Shown one piece after another: positions 12,913 through 25,837 of a DNA stretch of 64,000 bases. Position numbers and translations under genes: made by a program. This DNA comes from Hirundichthys speculiger (taxonomy: Eukaryota; Chordata; Actinopteri; Beloniformes; Exocoetidae), in the NCBI GenBank assembly GCA_018398805.1, contig JAGFBZ010002560.1, forward strand, positions 248,001 to 312,000. Direction: 5' to 3'. Every line of letters begins with the position of its first letter. The first letter of the stretch is position 1. The notes beneath the pieces were generated by a model that worked only from the letters and a program-made list of their open reading frames with translations, was not told the DNA's origin and did no database searches.

Positions 12913-13445
12913 CAGGGGCGCTGCAAGGCCACAAGGTTTACCAGAGCATTAAAGTAGGCTCATAACATGTGTGTTTATGTTTTCATGTGTTTCATGTGAC
13001 AATAAGCTGCTTTCTCACAAGGCTAATATTACCGCGCATGCTAGATAATGATACATTCCACCGTCTAGCGCCAAAACACTCTTTCACACACACACACACA
13101 CAGGAAAAATGTGTGGCTGGTGACAGCTCGCTGTCTCATGAAAGGAAAAGCCTACGTATCAACCCCACCCCCCCACCTTTCCGATAGACGCACAGATGCA
13201 TGACTTTTAGTAGAACTGCATCTGATAAGAATTTTGTCCATGTGGACATTTTTGGGCTGACATTTGCAAACACACTCGTGCTCATGTGCTTATCGGCGGT
13301 AAAAGATATCAACCGCTGGAAACAACCTTTGTTAAAAGTCCATGGTTCGCGAGTATTTTAAAATCGTTTTCAAACGAGAACAATGCATGTGTTCTGGAGA
13401 CTGTGTGGAGAGCTGGGCTCTGACTTTCCTCCATACCCTCCTCCT

Positions 13446-13702
13446 GGCTGTAGCTCAGTTGGTGGAGCGGGTCGTCCAATCACTGGAAGGTTGGCGGTTC
13501 GATCCCGGCTCCAACTGTCCATATGCCAAAGTGTCCTCGGGCAGGACACTGAACCCTAACTTGCCCCCAGTGGGTCTGGCAGCACCTTGCATGGCAGCTG
13601 CTGCCCACTAGTATGTGAATGGGTGAATGAGAGGCCAATGTAAACAGCTTTGAAGGGCACCTTGGTGTGGAAAAGCGGTATATAAGTGCAGTCCATTTAC
13701 CA
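13446..13702 (+). mobile_element. tRNA-derived SINE, copy 1
   Basis: The head reads GGCTGTAGCTCAGTTGGTGG (A-box) and GGTTCGATCCCGGCTCC (B-box), like a tRNA gene with a decayed anticodon region. A tRNA-unrelated body follows, ending in GTATATAAGTGCAGTCCATT. Close copies lie at 17378-17622 (minus) and 28460-28731 (plus). The shared tail shows this is a SINE and not a tRNA gene. Confidence 0.85.
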
Positions 13703-13767
13703 TAGCACCAGGAATGTTGGCGGGCGCCACAAAAAATGATTCTGTGGAAGCAACGATGATTTGTTTA

Positions 13768-14435
13768 CAGTGATCCCTTTGCGGGGGGCGCCGGTCCAAT
13801 CAAAATCCGCCTAAATCAGCCTAAATAATGTGTTTAAAATATGTTTAAAAACCGTAAAAAAGTAGCGAGGTACTGCAGCGAAACAAGACAAAGGCTCAAC
13901 TGTGGTCTTTCTGTTACCTTCACAGCCTCTGGTCTCTGAACCGTAGTAAACAAACCGCTGGTATTGTGCTTTTTTTTGGCTCGTAATTAGTGGCTAATAG
14001 CTAACAACAACAACAAAAGAAACAGTCTGGTTTTCTCTGCATGGAACAAGCACTTTATTCTGGCACTGCAGGAACTTGTAACATCACACAGGTTGTATTG
14101 TTGGGCTCCTGTCGGTTAACAGAGAATGTAAATCTATACACGCTGGACTGCTGTTGATGCTCACTACACTTTTCATCTAACCTCGTTTTCTTCTGCCGTC
14201 CCACGACACACACACTACATTACCCATAAGGCCACACCATTACCCATAAGGCCACCTTCTTAAAGGGGCCAGGCTGGCTCACAGCATTTCTTCACTGTGA
14301 GAGAACACACACATCCTGTGATGTTTCCGCTATTTTTTCTTGATTTTTTTTTAAAATTCTTTTATATACTTCTGAAAAGCTGCAAATAAATAAAACTGCG
14401 GAACTTAAAGCGCGAATTGGCGAAGAGGATCACTG
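13768..14435. mobile_element. Non-autonomous Tc1/mariner- or pogo-type element, copy A
   Basis: The ends are CAGTGATCCC and GGATCACTG as inverted repeats, each flanked by TA (13766-13767 and 14436-14437), as expected for Tc1/mariner/pogo insertion. The interior matches 23028-23652 in the opposite orientation, including CACACAGGTTGTATTGTTGG. A short internal duplication of CATTACCCATAAGGCCAC is visible at about 14217-14255. Confidence 0.8.
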
Positions 14436-14437
14436 TA

Positions 14438-17377
14438 TCTCCAAACAAATCAGGGCGAGTTAACTTCATGCACGTGCTGTAAACAAAAAAAGGCCTTTAA
14501 ACTAAATACCTGAAGCCATCAGAACTATAGATGAATGTCGCAGAGAAGCAGCTCAACACTGTTTCTGAGCCGTTCAGGTGCATCAGCGTTTGATTGTATC
14601 AGACAATGAGGATGGTGAAACCTATTTACGTATAGCAGACATTTTAAGACATTCAGGCATTGTGACCTGTTCGTACTGATCTATTGTTGTGACATATAAA
14701 AACACACATACACATGCCCTGACCGCATTGCAAGCTTTTTTATTCTGTGTATGATAACGCCGATGTCGCAGGTGTGGCTCTAAAGTCTTTTAGCTCAACA
14801 AAGGACTCCAGGCAGACAATGCGTTCAGAGAGTTACGGCTTAAAAACAGATTAATGCTGATGTGAGATTTTTTGAATTCTTGCCTGTTGAGTTTTTGATT
14901 TTGTTCATTCTTTTCCACAAGTGATTTTATGCCCGTGATCTGAGTTTCATGAAAATCCATCTTAAATTAAACTCCAAGGCTGATTAAAGGCTGATATTTA
15001 TGGATTTCCTGGAAAGATTATATTTTCATCAATTGGAAGATTTGTTTCATCCAAGATATTTCAAAGGAAGAATTAATTGTTGATCCCCTGAAAAAGCACA
15101 TTACAGGGGGATTTATTGACAGTTAGCTTTTATTTTCCTGTGTGACTTTTGTACCCGGATTTACGCGGCTCTTTTGTTGGTCTTTCCCAGAAAAAGAAAG
15201 CAAATATTAAATGAATTTTAAAATAATTAGAACACAGGTGGACCGTGCAGAGATGCTCCATGCCTGATTTTCCATCTGCTCCTTCAGCATTGGTCTCTCC
15301 GTCCTGATGGGTCCGTGCAGGACTCACACATGGATACCAGCTCTGCACGCTCGCAGAGGAGCGCAGCAGCCATTTCACATGCACAGGAGCTGTTAACCCT
15401 TCGACCTTTACCGCCGTATATCACCTCAGACACATGCAGTGAACCACAGAGGGCTTGGAAGATGGCCCTGGTGTAATAATCACTGTATCTGTCCACCCTG
15501 CACTTTCCGTCTGCATCTCATGTCAGCAGGTTCATCCCTTATTGCTCCACTCAGAGATGCATGAGGACGTACTGAAATTCTGTCTTGTGATAATTATAAA
15601 TCGGTGTAATCGTGGCACATGTCAGAACTGTTTGATGCTGTGAAACTAAAAAAAAAAAAAATGCTTTATGTGCCGATTTCAGGGAGGATCATTGTGAATT
15701 AAGGTCATCTGAGCACACATTTATAGTAATGGTTACGTATCTTTACAGTGTCACTTTCCCTTTATTTTAATCCATCAAAACATCAATAACAAATTCCACT
15801 TGGCTTTGCTCAAAGTATTACACAAACACATGAAAAAGATCATGCACGCTCTTTCCATTCTTACGTTTCATGTATCTGGACATAATAAATCGTGTGCACC
15901 TCAAAATATTCTTAAAAGCGTGATCACTTCAATAAAAGCAGAAGCGCTGGCTTTAACTTACACACGAGACTGATTTCCTTCTTCTTTTTCTTTTAACCTT
16001 GATTCAATGAATCAACCAATGTCCTCTAACTATTCATTTACTCGCAGCCCTTATTAACTTAAACTAATTCGCCACATTTATCCTTTAAAAAGGCCATCCA
16101 TCTTAATTCTTCCTATTTGATACAAAGAATTAAACCTTGATTTTCTGCTCACGGTACGAACAAGGAAACTGGACGTCACTGGATAGACGTACAACCAGTC
16201 AGAGGAACGGAGCACCAACCAGACTAGTATTACTAGAGACATGAATGTGGTCAGTAGAAATGTAACTTGATGGTCTAAGGTGTTATTAGTGATCCTGCAG
16301 TGAGTCATCTGCATAAAGCCCGCCCCCAACCTGCTGTGATTGGTTCGGTAAGTTCTTTACCGGTGGAAATCACATCTCATATCTTACCATTCAAAAACAT
16401 TTTGAAACAATCACAGGATGTACCCAGGTGGCCTGTTTGTTAGTGGTCTTGTGTGGATGTTTCTCTTCCTACCCGTCTCTCTACCTCCTCCTCTCCTTTC
16501 ATCCTCCACTCTACGTTTGTTTATTCAGATTTCCCAGCGGCAGCTCTTCTCTTCCCCTCTCACCGTCTCTGTTTCTCCCTCCCGCGGCGCTCCGATGGCT
16601 AAATGCTAAATGGTGTCTAAAAATTGCTCACTAAGTCCGACGCGCTTGCGAAGGAGGGAGGTAGTGAACTGGTAACCAACGCAATTTGAAGGGCCGTCGA
16701 ACAAACGGGGACCGGCTGACCCTGATACAGCAGCCAAGAGTGTGGAGGGGAGGATGGGCAGCAGCAAAGCGAGCAGGAGGAGTGCAGGCATGGGATTTCA
16801 TATTTGTTCTGCCTTTTTTTTTCTCTCTTCCTGCCTCCGCCTAAACGTGTATGAAAGAACCAGGCTGTTTGGAGAGGGTCCACGGGTCGAAAGCCTGTCG
16901 TGTTTGCATCGGCGGCTGCCGAGAGCCGTCGGGTTGAAACCTCTCGTATAAACACGCCGGCAGCCGCATGGTGAGGCGTATGTTTGTGTGGCTTCAGCTT
17001 TTGACACGCAAGCGATCTTGAACCGCACGACCCAGGAAGAGGCCATTATTTTTGTAATGCGAGACGGAGACACATACATGGAGTCTCTTGTGTCGCTGGA
17101 ACAATGCGTCCATTGTTCTTCACGTTGAATTAAAATGAAAGGAGAGGAGAGGACGACCACGCTGAGGGAGCATCCCTCCCCGCTCTGACTTATCTGATCC
17201 GGTCTTGGCTCTAAACGCCGACTATTGTGTCCGGATAGACGCTGGGTATTACAAAGCAGATTCACAGTAGCTGCAAGATGATGAAACACAATATTAAAGA
17301 ACATCCATTGGTTTTTAAGGCTCATTCAGTCTGCATTTCATTCAAGTGAAAACTACCGATGAGGCAACACGCTTCAA
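14438..17377. other. Non-coding stretch
   Basis: No supportable exon. A minus-strand frame starting at 16791 begins with a signal-peptide-like run (see findings), but it has no recognisable mature domain. The rest was not recognised. Confidence 0.4.
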
Positions 17378-17622
17378 TGGTAAATATAAACCTTATATAA
17401 TGCTTTATCCACACCATCAAGGTGCCCTCAAAGTGGTTTACACTGGCCTCTCATTCACCCATTCACACATGGCATGCAAGGCGCTGCCAACCCACTGGGG
17501 CCAAGTTAGGGTTTGGTGTCTTGCCCAAGGACAATTTGGCATGTGGACAGTTGGAGCCGGTATCGACCCGCCAACCTTCCAGTGACTGGACGACCCGCTC
17601 TACCAACTGAGCTACAGCCACC
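17378..17622 (-). mobile_element. tRNA-derived SINE, copy 2 (minus strand)
   Basis: It is the reverse complement of the SINE at 13446. The head with the A-box (TGGCTGTAGCTCAGTTGGTA) is at the right end near 17622, and the body runs leftward to about 17378. Confidence 0.85.
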
Positions 17623-20146
17623 TACTTCAATGAGAGAGAAGGCCTTATGCAGGTTGTCATCCACACATTTCTCTTCACAATTTCACGTATGTTGTCAGAG
17701 TTAGTCTGCTGCTGCTGGTTAAGCTGCAGCTCTTTAAACACTTAAAATACTGAAGTCGGTTCGGTCTGAACTGATGGCGATGCACTGTAAATGAGAGCAG
17801 CTGAGTTGGACAATATGAGTGTAAAACAGAAATGTTTCCACGAAAACTCTCTGCTGTAGATAAAAGATGATGGTCAGCGTTCGATGGCTGTTTAAAAGAG
17901 AAGAAAAAGACAGAAACTGATCAATGGCACATGCGTAAAGAGACTGGTGTGGCTTTTCTTCATCAAAACCAGATGCTACAAACTCAGCAGAGTTTCTGTG
18001 CAGAAAATACGTTCACAACAAGAAGGGGAAAGCAAAGGTAACGCACCGCAGGTTTAATTGTAACCACCCTCTCGCCCAAAACCGGTTGAGTTTCTCCTCC
18101 GACATGTGATGGCAATGTGCTCCGTGGTTGGTGAAACTGTCAGGGGGGGCCCGGGTACCGAGGATGTGCGGTTATCCGGTATGTGTCTCCCTGTGGTTTC
18201 CTCAACTGGCTGTACGGGTGGAAATTTTTCCCCCCTCGAACAGATGGGAGTCGGTTCTTAAAGGTTTCCACTGAAGTCAGCGTGGCGTGTGCACGGCCGG
18301 GGTGTTTCACATCAACTTTCCTAAACGTCCGTCTAACGTTCCGCCTTTGTATTGAAATGAAACCAGCTGAAACCAGACAGTTACGGTATCACAGGATGGG
18401 ATTATCTCCTTTTGACTCCTCGCGTCGGTTTCGACTTAGCTGCACCCACTTTTTTTTTCCCACCAATTTGCATCACGCTGACACACAATAAGGTCACAAT
18501 CAACCCCCTGGCCTTTAACCCACGACGCCAGCCTCACGGCACGGTGACATCTTTACTGATGACTGATGGGAAGCAGGAAGTGGCTCCCTCAGACAGAGGT
18601 TAAAGCTAAAAGGGAAGCCAGTAAAGCACGCAGCCTGCAGCCTCTGCTATCTGTCTGCTATTGTTGGTTAAGTTGACGCATTTCTTTGGCGACTGTTTGG
18701 CTGAAGACAAGACCCGTCAAAGTTCCTGACAGTCATCCTTGTGATCGAGACCGGGGAAGATGGAACAGGGTAATCCGTGCGTCTCCTCTCAGCTTGCAGG
18801 AAGACGCGTCCATCGCTGGTCGGCCTCGTCTCCATTCCCCCGTAGCCTCCATAAACACGTGGCATATTTGAATAGATAAGCTGCTAGTTCATCTTTAAAA
18901 TCTGTTGCCAAAGTCCACCTCCCTCCCCTTTTTTGTGGGTAGACCACTTATGACATTTTTTTTAGAAGCGGGGAAGTGAAAATGCGTCGGAGCTCAGAGG
19001 GGGCCCTGCGGTGAGCAGCCGTGCAGCTGTTTTAGGACTGTTAACTTCCTGTCCACCGTGACTTTGACCTGGTTAATCATGAAACCACGGTGTTCACATG
19101 CAAACGGATCCGAGATAAAAAGGGATGCCTCACCATCCTTTGCGCATTAGTCGTAACCGCTTCTTCTTTTGTAAAAACAGATAAAAAAAAACCCCAACAT
19201 GTCTGTAGGTGTTTTTCGTGGAAGGGGGGAGATTGTGAGTCAATTTCTTGTCACTGACGTCGTGACCAGTTGCTCCGAAGCACGAAAAGGCTGCGACATC
19301 TGAACCGAGCAGATGAAAATAGCTTCGATCGGCAGGAGTACAGATTAACGGGCTGACCTGAAGTGCACCTTCGCGTGCGCTGCTGTAGGTCCTTATTGAT
19401 GTTCAGCTTCAGCAGCGTGCACACTCCGACCTTTGTCTCGTGAGCCCAAAGGTGATCAGTGACATGCATGTGACTGCGTCTTTCTTTGGGACTGATGAGT
19501 AATATCTATAATTTGGCTGTTCTATCACAGACATTAATTACCATTGTGGTCTTCACACTTTTAATAGGGGGGAAAGAACAAACAAAATGAAATATTCATA
19601 GAAAATTTTTCGATCCAACCTCTTTTGCCTGGATACCTCTCCATCGTGTTTGTTGCCTGTTTACAGCAGCCGTTTTCTCTTTGTTTGTTCAGTCTCCTGA
19701 TGTTCCCTCTGCACCGGAGAGAAAACATCTGTAAAATACAGAAAAACAACTCATGTGTTCATTCAGCTGGAACTGTTTTTTGTCAGACCTGAAATTCTCC
19801 AGAGAGCTTCACGCTGGAGCATCTTAAAGGCAGATATAATGAATTTCTTGCTCATCTTTTTAAGCTCTCAGGACCTGAAACACATGATACATGACCGAGA
19901 CGTCGTGGCTTTAAACTACGAGTCACGTGGTCCAGTTCTGATTCAGTTCTGATTCGGTGAAGATTTGATTTGACAGTTTATAACTACAGGTATTATGCTG
20001 TCACGTGGATGCGACGACCCTCTGAAACGGTAAACGTGTGCACCGCCTGTCAGGACGGGTCATTCGGATCAACAAAAACAGAAACATGTCATGTTTGTCG
20101 CGGGAGATCTGTCTGAGGCTGAATGGAAGTGATCACGGCTGTTACC
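17623..20146. other. Non-coding stretch
   Basis: No supportable exon or known repeat was recognised here. Confidence 0.4.
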
Positions 20147-21097
20147 AGTAACCTCTACGCAATAACCTCTACACAATAACCTCTACACAACACCCACTAC
20201 ACAATAACCTTTACACAATAACCTCTACTCAATAACCTCTACACAACAGCCTCTACACAATAACCTCTACTCAATAACCTCTACACAACACCCACTACAC
20301 AACAGCCTCTATACTATAACCTCTACACAACACCCACTACACAACAGACTCTACACAACAGCCTCTACACAATAACCTCTACACAATAACCTCTACACAA
20401 TAACCTCTACACAATAACCTCTACTCAATAACCTCTACTCAATAACCTCTACTCAATAACCTCTACACAGCCTCTATACAACAGACTCTACACAAAAGAC
20501 TCTACACAACACCCACTACTCAACAGCCTCTACACAACAGCCTATACAATAACCTCTACACAGCAGACTACACAACAGCCTCTACACAAAAGACTCTACA
20601 CAATAACCTCTACACAACAGTCTCTACACAATACCCACTACACAACAGCCTCTACACAACACCCACTACACAACAGCCTCTACACGACACCCACTACACA
20701 ACAGCCTCTACATAACACCCACTACACAGCAGCCTCTAAATAACAGCCTCTACACAACACCCACTACACAACAGCCTCTACATAACAGCCTCCACACAAC
20801 ACCCACTACACAACACCCACTACACAACAGCCACTACACCACAGCCTCTACACAACACCCACTACACAACAGCTTCTACATAACAATGTCTACACAACAG
20901 CCCTTACACAACAGCCTCTACACAACAGCCTCTACACTACAACCTCTACACTACAATCTCTACACATTCTCTATACTACAGCCTCTACACAACAGCCTCT
21001 ACACAACAGCCTCTACACTACAACCTCTACACATTCTCTACACAACAGCCTCTATACAACAGCCCTTACACCAACAGCCACTAGACATCCTCTACAG
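20147..21097 (+). repeat. 14-bp minisatellite array, three unit types
   Basis: Roughly 65 tandem units of 14 bp. Three recurrent variants are ACAATAACCTCTAC, ACAACAGCCTCTAC and ACAACACCCACTAC. The first type dominates the left part, while the second and third alternate in the middle. A few units are shortened. The array gives a spurious open frame near its right end. Confidence 0.95.
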
Positions 21098-21298
21098 CAG
21101 GGGTCCCCAACCTTTTTTGCGCCACGGACCGACTTAATGTCAAGCAGTATTTTCACGGACCGGTCTGTAAAATGTGCCGCAGATAAATACGACAAATAAA
21201 ATGAAACGACCGGTATAAAAACTGCGGTATTTTATTGTAATAAACGTAAATCTGCTGTGTATTCACGTGCAACTTTATTAGAATGGTTCTCGTAACAT
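21098..21298 (+). mobile_element. hAT-type element fragment inside the minisatellite
   Basis: It begins CAGGGGTCCCCAACC, then GCGCCACGGACCG and CACGGACCGGTCTGT, the hallmark end of the same hAT superfamily group as the element at 28399. The right terminus is missing, and the minisatellite resumes directly after it. Confidence 0.7.
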
Positions 21299-21388
21299 CA
21301 CACAACAGCCTCTACACAACAGCCACTACACAACAGCCTCTACACAACAGCCACTACACATCTTCTACACAACAGCCTCTACACAACA
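21299..21388 (+). repeat. 14-bp minisatellite, distal block
   Basis: Six or so further units of the array at 20147, after the transposon fragment. Two main unit types alternate (CAGCCTCTAC and CAGCCACTAC endings). Confidence 0.9.
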
Positions 21389-23027
21389 CAGGGAGTAAAC
21401 AGCTGTGTGTCTTCAGTGACAGCCTGAGGATCGCTGCTCAGAACTGTGACCCTCTACTGGAACTCTCCATGTTGTGACTTTATGGTAACTTTGTAATCCG
21501 AACTGATTGCAACAGTGTTATTTGCCTTTGGGGATTAATAAAGTGTGATTGAAATGCATTGAATTGATCCCTGTGTGGAAACTCTGTCATGTCCTTCCAC
21601 GCAGAGGTGAAAGGTCAGCGACGGCTTGAGCAAAGCAGCCTTGAAGACGACGGTTATCAAACGTCCTGCATTTCAGCGCAGCAGAAGCCGGGTTAAAGCG
21701 GCAAAGGTCCACCGACTGCAATGATAACGAGGCACATGCGACGTGCGAGAATAAACCCGTTCGTCTTGACTCTGCTATAAATGGAAAGGATAACAGCCCA
21801 TACTGAGGTCAAAGCCCGCCGTGTGACTCACACAAATGCAAACTGTTTCGTTTTGAGGGTGACAAGTAAAAAAACAAAAGCGTTCTAATGTGACAGATAT
21901 TTTGTCTCCTTCAGCTCCGTTTGGCTGTAGAGATGAAGGTTTCCTTCTTGTTTGGTCTCGTTCCAGCAGCCAAGAACCCAAACACCGCACGTGACTTTAA
22001 CAACGGTCTCCAGAGTGATTTAATATTTATTTTCTGTTTTTTTTTTTTTAATGATATCATTTAAAACATTTCAATTCGGCGGTGCGGCGTCCAGCGAGTT
22101 CTCAGAAAACAGTGATTTCTCCAGACGTGAACGATTCACGTCTCTGTTACATGTTATCCTCAGTTAGCGGTTGTGCGCCGCGACGCTTTTGTTATCGTTC
22201 CCGTACAGTTTTGCTTACTGTAAGATAAAAATAGCACGATCCCGCTGGCTCGATGACTCATTCGTACAGAAATTGGAGTTCTCACAGACGCTCTGCTTTA
22301 CATTTCCAGCATCGGTGTGCTGGCGAGCGTCGCTGGTAAACCAGCTTCTAAACCAACACACAGACGCGCGCTAATCCTGCAGGGCGCGGGCGAATTTAGG
22401 GCAAGCCTGATTAGCAGTGCTCCTGCTTATCATCCACAGCCAGAGGGAGAGAGGGTGGGGGGTGGGGGAGACGCTGGAGCACTGGGGAAGTGGAAGAGGT
22501 GGCAGGATGCTGGGAACAGGAAGGTGGAGGCGAGGGGATTGAAGGTGCAGCAAAATGGATTCGTCCTGATTCGTATATAAACACAGCGGTGCTCAGGGCT
22601 TTAACGGAAACAATTTCCAGCTACTTCTTCTCGTCTTCATAACTATTTCTCTCCCTTCTTCTTGGTTTCTGTTGCGTCCTCATCTTCCTGTGCTGCCTTT
22701 GCTTTTTTCCTCTTTCTCCTCCACGGACTTTAACCTGCTGCCCCACTCCTCCGGGGTTCTTTGACGTTTTTGATGTGGTCAGCCGTGAGTGAAGAGGAGG
22801 AAGGCCACGGGCCGAGGAGGACGTCGCTCTGGAGAAAGGCTCTTTTTATCAAAGCGTTTATGAGCTGGAGCAAATAGGTTTCACCCCCCTTTGATCAAAC
22901 ATGAAACTGACTGATTGTGACTTTACAGCTGGAGCATAAAAGTGTGGAGAGGTGTGTGTTTTCAGGCTTATTGGTGCGCACGGAAATCTGGCTTTCAAGT
23001 AAAAAAAAAAAAAAAAAAAAAGCAATA
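21389..23027. other. Non-coding stretch
   Basis: No supportable exon. A poly-A run lies at about 23001-23021, directly before the next element. Confidence 0.45.
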
Positions 23028-23652
23028 CAGTGATCCCTTGCTAATTCGTGCTTTAAGATCCGCGAATTATCCGCAAAATATATAATATAGAAAATCAAGA
23101 AGATTCAAATGATGTCCGGTGCGTCCTCTCACAGCGAAGAGATGTTGTGAGCCAGCCTGGCCCCTTTGAGAAGATGGCCTTATGGGTAATGTAGTGTGTG
23201 TCGTGGGACGGCAGAATGAAAACGTGGTTAGATGAAAAGTGTAGTGAGCATAAACAGCAGCCCAGCGTGTATAGATTTACATTCTCTGTTAACCGACAGG
23301 AGCCCAACAATACAACCTGTGTGATGTTACAAGTTCCTGCAGAACCAGAATAAAGTTCCCATTCCAGGCAGAGAAAACCGGACTTTTTCTTTTGTTGTTG
23401 TTAGCGTGTTAGCTGCTAATTACGAGCCAAAAATAGCACAATATCAGCAGTTTCTTTACTACGGTTCAGAGACCAGAGGCTGTGAAGGAAACAGAAAGAC
23501 CACAGTTAAGCCTTTGTCTTGTTTCTCTACTTTTTTGCGGGTTTTATACATATTTTAAACACATTATTTAGGCCCGGGGGGCTCCGGCTCCAGCTCGCGG
23601 ATTTTGATTTTTGATTTTTTTTCTATTAACCGCGGAAATCAAGAGATCACTG
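23028..23652. mobile_element. Non-autonomous Tc1/mariner- or pogo-type element, copy B
   Basis: The ends CAGTGATCCC and GATCACTG are flanked by TA (23026-23027 and 23653-23654). The interior is the reverse complement of copy A at 13768-14435, for example the shared word GTTAACCGACAGGAGCCCAA. Confidence 0.8.
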
Positions 23653-25152
23653 TATTTTCATTTTCATGTTCTGACTGAAGCAGGATGTTTTTTCACCATC
23701 AAGCTTCAGTTTCAAAACCCCGCTGACATTTCACGGCTTCGGCCTGGAACTGCACGCTTTAACTCGGATCACTCCTGGGAAGCAGAGTGACCTCGTAAAG
23801 GACTGATGAGGGCTAAATCTTGGACTAGATTTCGCCATCCCCTGATTGGAGAGACCCAACCGCTGGCTGTGTGCCGTCGCTGTGGTTTCTCGTTTGCTAG
23901 TAAAGTTGCCCGCGCTGGTTTCGTCCTCTGCCAGGTTTCCTGATTGTTAGGGATCTCGTGAAACGGTGATTTCATCACCTTTTTCTCTCACGGCGTTGGA
24001 CATTTTTTTTCTTCTTCTGCGGCCTGGTAGTTGCAGGGGCTTCGCTTTCTTTGCCAGCTACACCGGCAGCTGGTAAACAAATCTACATGCAGCTCTTTCT
24101 GTGGTTCGAGGGTTTTCGTATTTACAACGGTACTCGAACACACCCAAACTGCAGCGGGCCCCCGAGGCCCCGCTTTAAATGATGACTTCAGGGAATCTAT
24201 CGATGAAGCGGTCGTTAAATCTTCATGAATCAGTTATAAATCTTTAATTCGAACAACATCGACAGCGCGAGCCATCCCCCCTTTTCCTTGTGCTTCTCCG
24301 TCTTCCCTTCTTTGCGCTTTTGCTTCGTCCTTGTGGCTCTTCAGTTTCTGGAAGAGCTGATGAATTACCTAGAAGGGCAGTCGCGGTGCTTGTAACCTCC
24401 CGTTAAGGGGAAATTTGTCCGACCTCACGCCATGACGCACATATGACCATTAAAGCACGAGCGAATCCTTCAATAACGAAGGTTTGGAAAGCTTCGGTTC
24501 TATCGCTTTCTGTTTTCAGATAAAAGGCTCTGCGTGAATCACCCAGAAATGTTAAAAAATTAAATGACCCAAGTTAAAATTCAGCTGCAGTCCTGACACA
24601 CACACACACACCCTGTTTCACTTTTAAAGGTTCGTGGTTTCTCATTGTCCTGAATTCGTGACTCAGAAACAGTTTAGTCACGCTAACGCAGACCAAATTA
24701 GGACAGAGTGGTTTTAAAGAAAAAAAAATATTTATATATATAATGTATATGTTTGCTTCCACTTTCATGTCTTTAGTTTATATTTTATTGCATCTGCAGT
24801 TAAAAGTCTTACAAGCTGTGACACTGGCTGTGGTAAAATATTCAGACACATCGTAACGTGGCGCCTTTTTATCTTCCACGAAAGAAAGCATGACGCCTGG
24901 AAAAAACCTCGCTTCAAAACTCAAATGCATGACGGAGCGTTATTCTTATTCGTTGTTCTTATTCGTCATTCTTCGTTTGTTCTTGTGCCGTATGTGGCAC
25001 GTTACATCACACGGTTTGGAGTCCAGCTGTGACTTCAGGGCATTCACCTTCATCAGGTTCCTACTTTCTATTTTCTCACGTTGAAATAGGATTTTCTTTT
25101 TTTTGTGTGTCCGGAAGATAAAGCACTGATGTGAAAAACGAGTCTCTGAAGT

Positions 25153-25153
<1 letters not shown>

Positions 25154-25205
<52 letters not shown>
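25154..25205. repeat. (CT)n microsatellite
   Basis: About 26 uninterrupted CT units. Confidence 0.95.
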
Positions 25206-25207
<2 letters not shown>

Positions 25208-25815
25208 GATGTTGTGTGGAACAGCCACAGTTGTCAATGAAATGATGTGACGTTCACGCTGAGAACGCGTCTCGGTTTTGTGTTCCAGCTTTCATCTGTG
25301 TTGGTGTGCGGCGGCTGATGTTAACAGCAGCTAAATGATGCAGCTTTGATGCCTTCAAGAGCTCGTTTCTTTTTTAAACCGTTAACAAGGCTGAAATTGA
25401 GTTCGACTTCTACACGAGGACGACTGTCTGACTGCCTTTGATGTGCTGACTCCATGTCTCGTACAACATTTCAGACTTTGGGTGCAACATCGGGCGGAAG
25501 AGCATGTCGTCTTTGAGGATGCGGGTCCGCCGCTTGTCTGTATTTGTTTGCGTTTCATTCTACGGTTTGTCGAACTGCCCTGTTTTTATTTTTAAAGCAA
25601 ACCAGAAGCATCTTTTGGGGCAGGATGTGCCTGAATGGCCGACTTCTGTCATCAGTCAAAGCAAAGACAAAGAGCCTCATTGTACCCACTGACACAATCT
25701 CTGACCAATTTAAATGTTTAGATGATGGAGCACGTTAAGAGATCTTTTTGTGAATTATATTCAAAATAAGCCACTGTATGTAGTTAAAAAAAAAAAACCA
25801 AAGTATAGTCAGGAT

Positions 25816-25837
25816 CTAACCTAACCCTAACCCTAAC
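25816..25837. repeat. Short interstitial telomere-like repeat
   Basis: Reads CTAACCTAACCCTAACCCTA plus two bases, that is about three and a half CCCTAA units. Confidence 0.7.

Larger units (their letters stand above)
11046..13445. other. Non-coding stretch
   Basis: No supportable exon. It contains a probable SINE fragment at 12010-12105 and GT-rich microsatellites at 12860-12912. The rest is unassigned unique DNA. Confidence 0.45.

Noticed and set aside
13446..13518. tRNA gene
   Set aside because: A-box and B-box are present, but the sequence continues into a shared SINE body and occurs three times with decayed stems.
20886..21137. 83-codon frame rich in QPLHNSLYTT
   Set aside because: It is a translation of the 14-bp minisatellite. 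A 14-bp unit shifts frame every repeat, so no constrained protein is implied.
20147..21388. CRISPR array
   Set aside because: The units are contiguous 14-mers without spacers, and the DNA is from a vertebrate.
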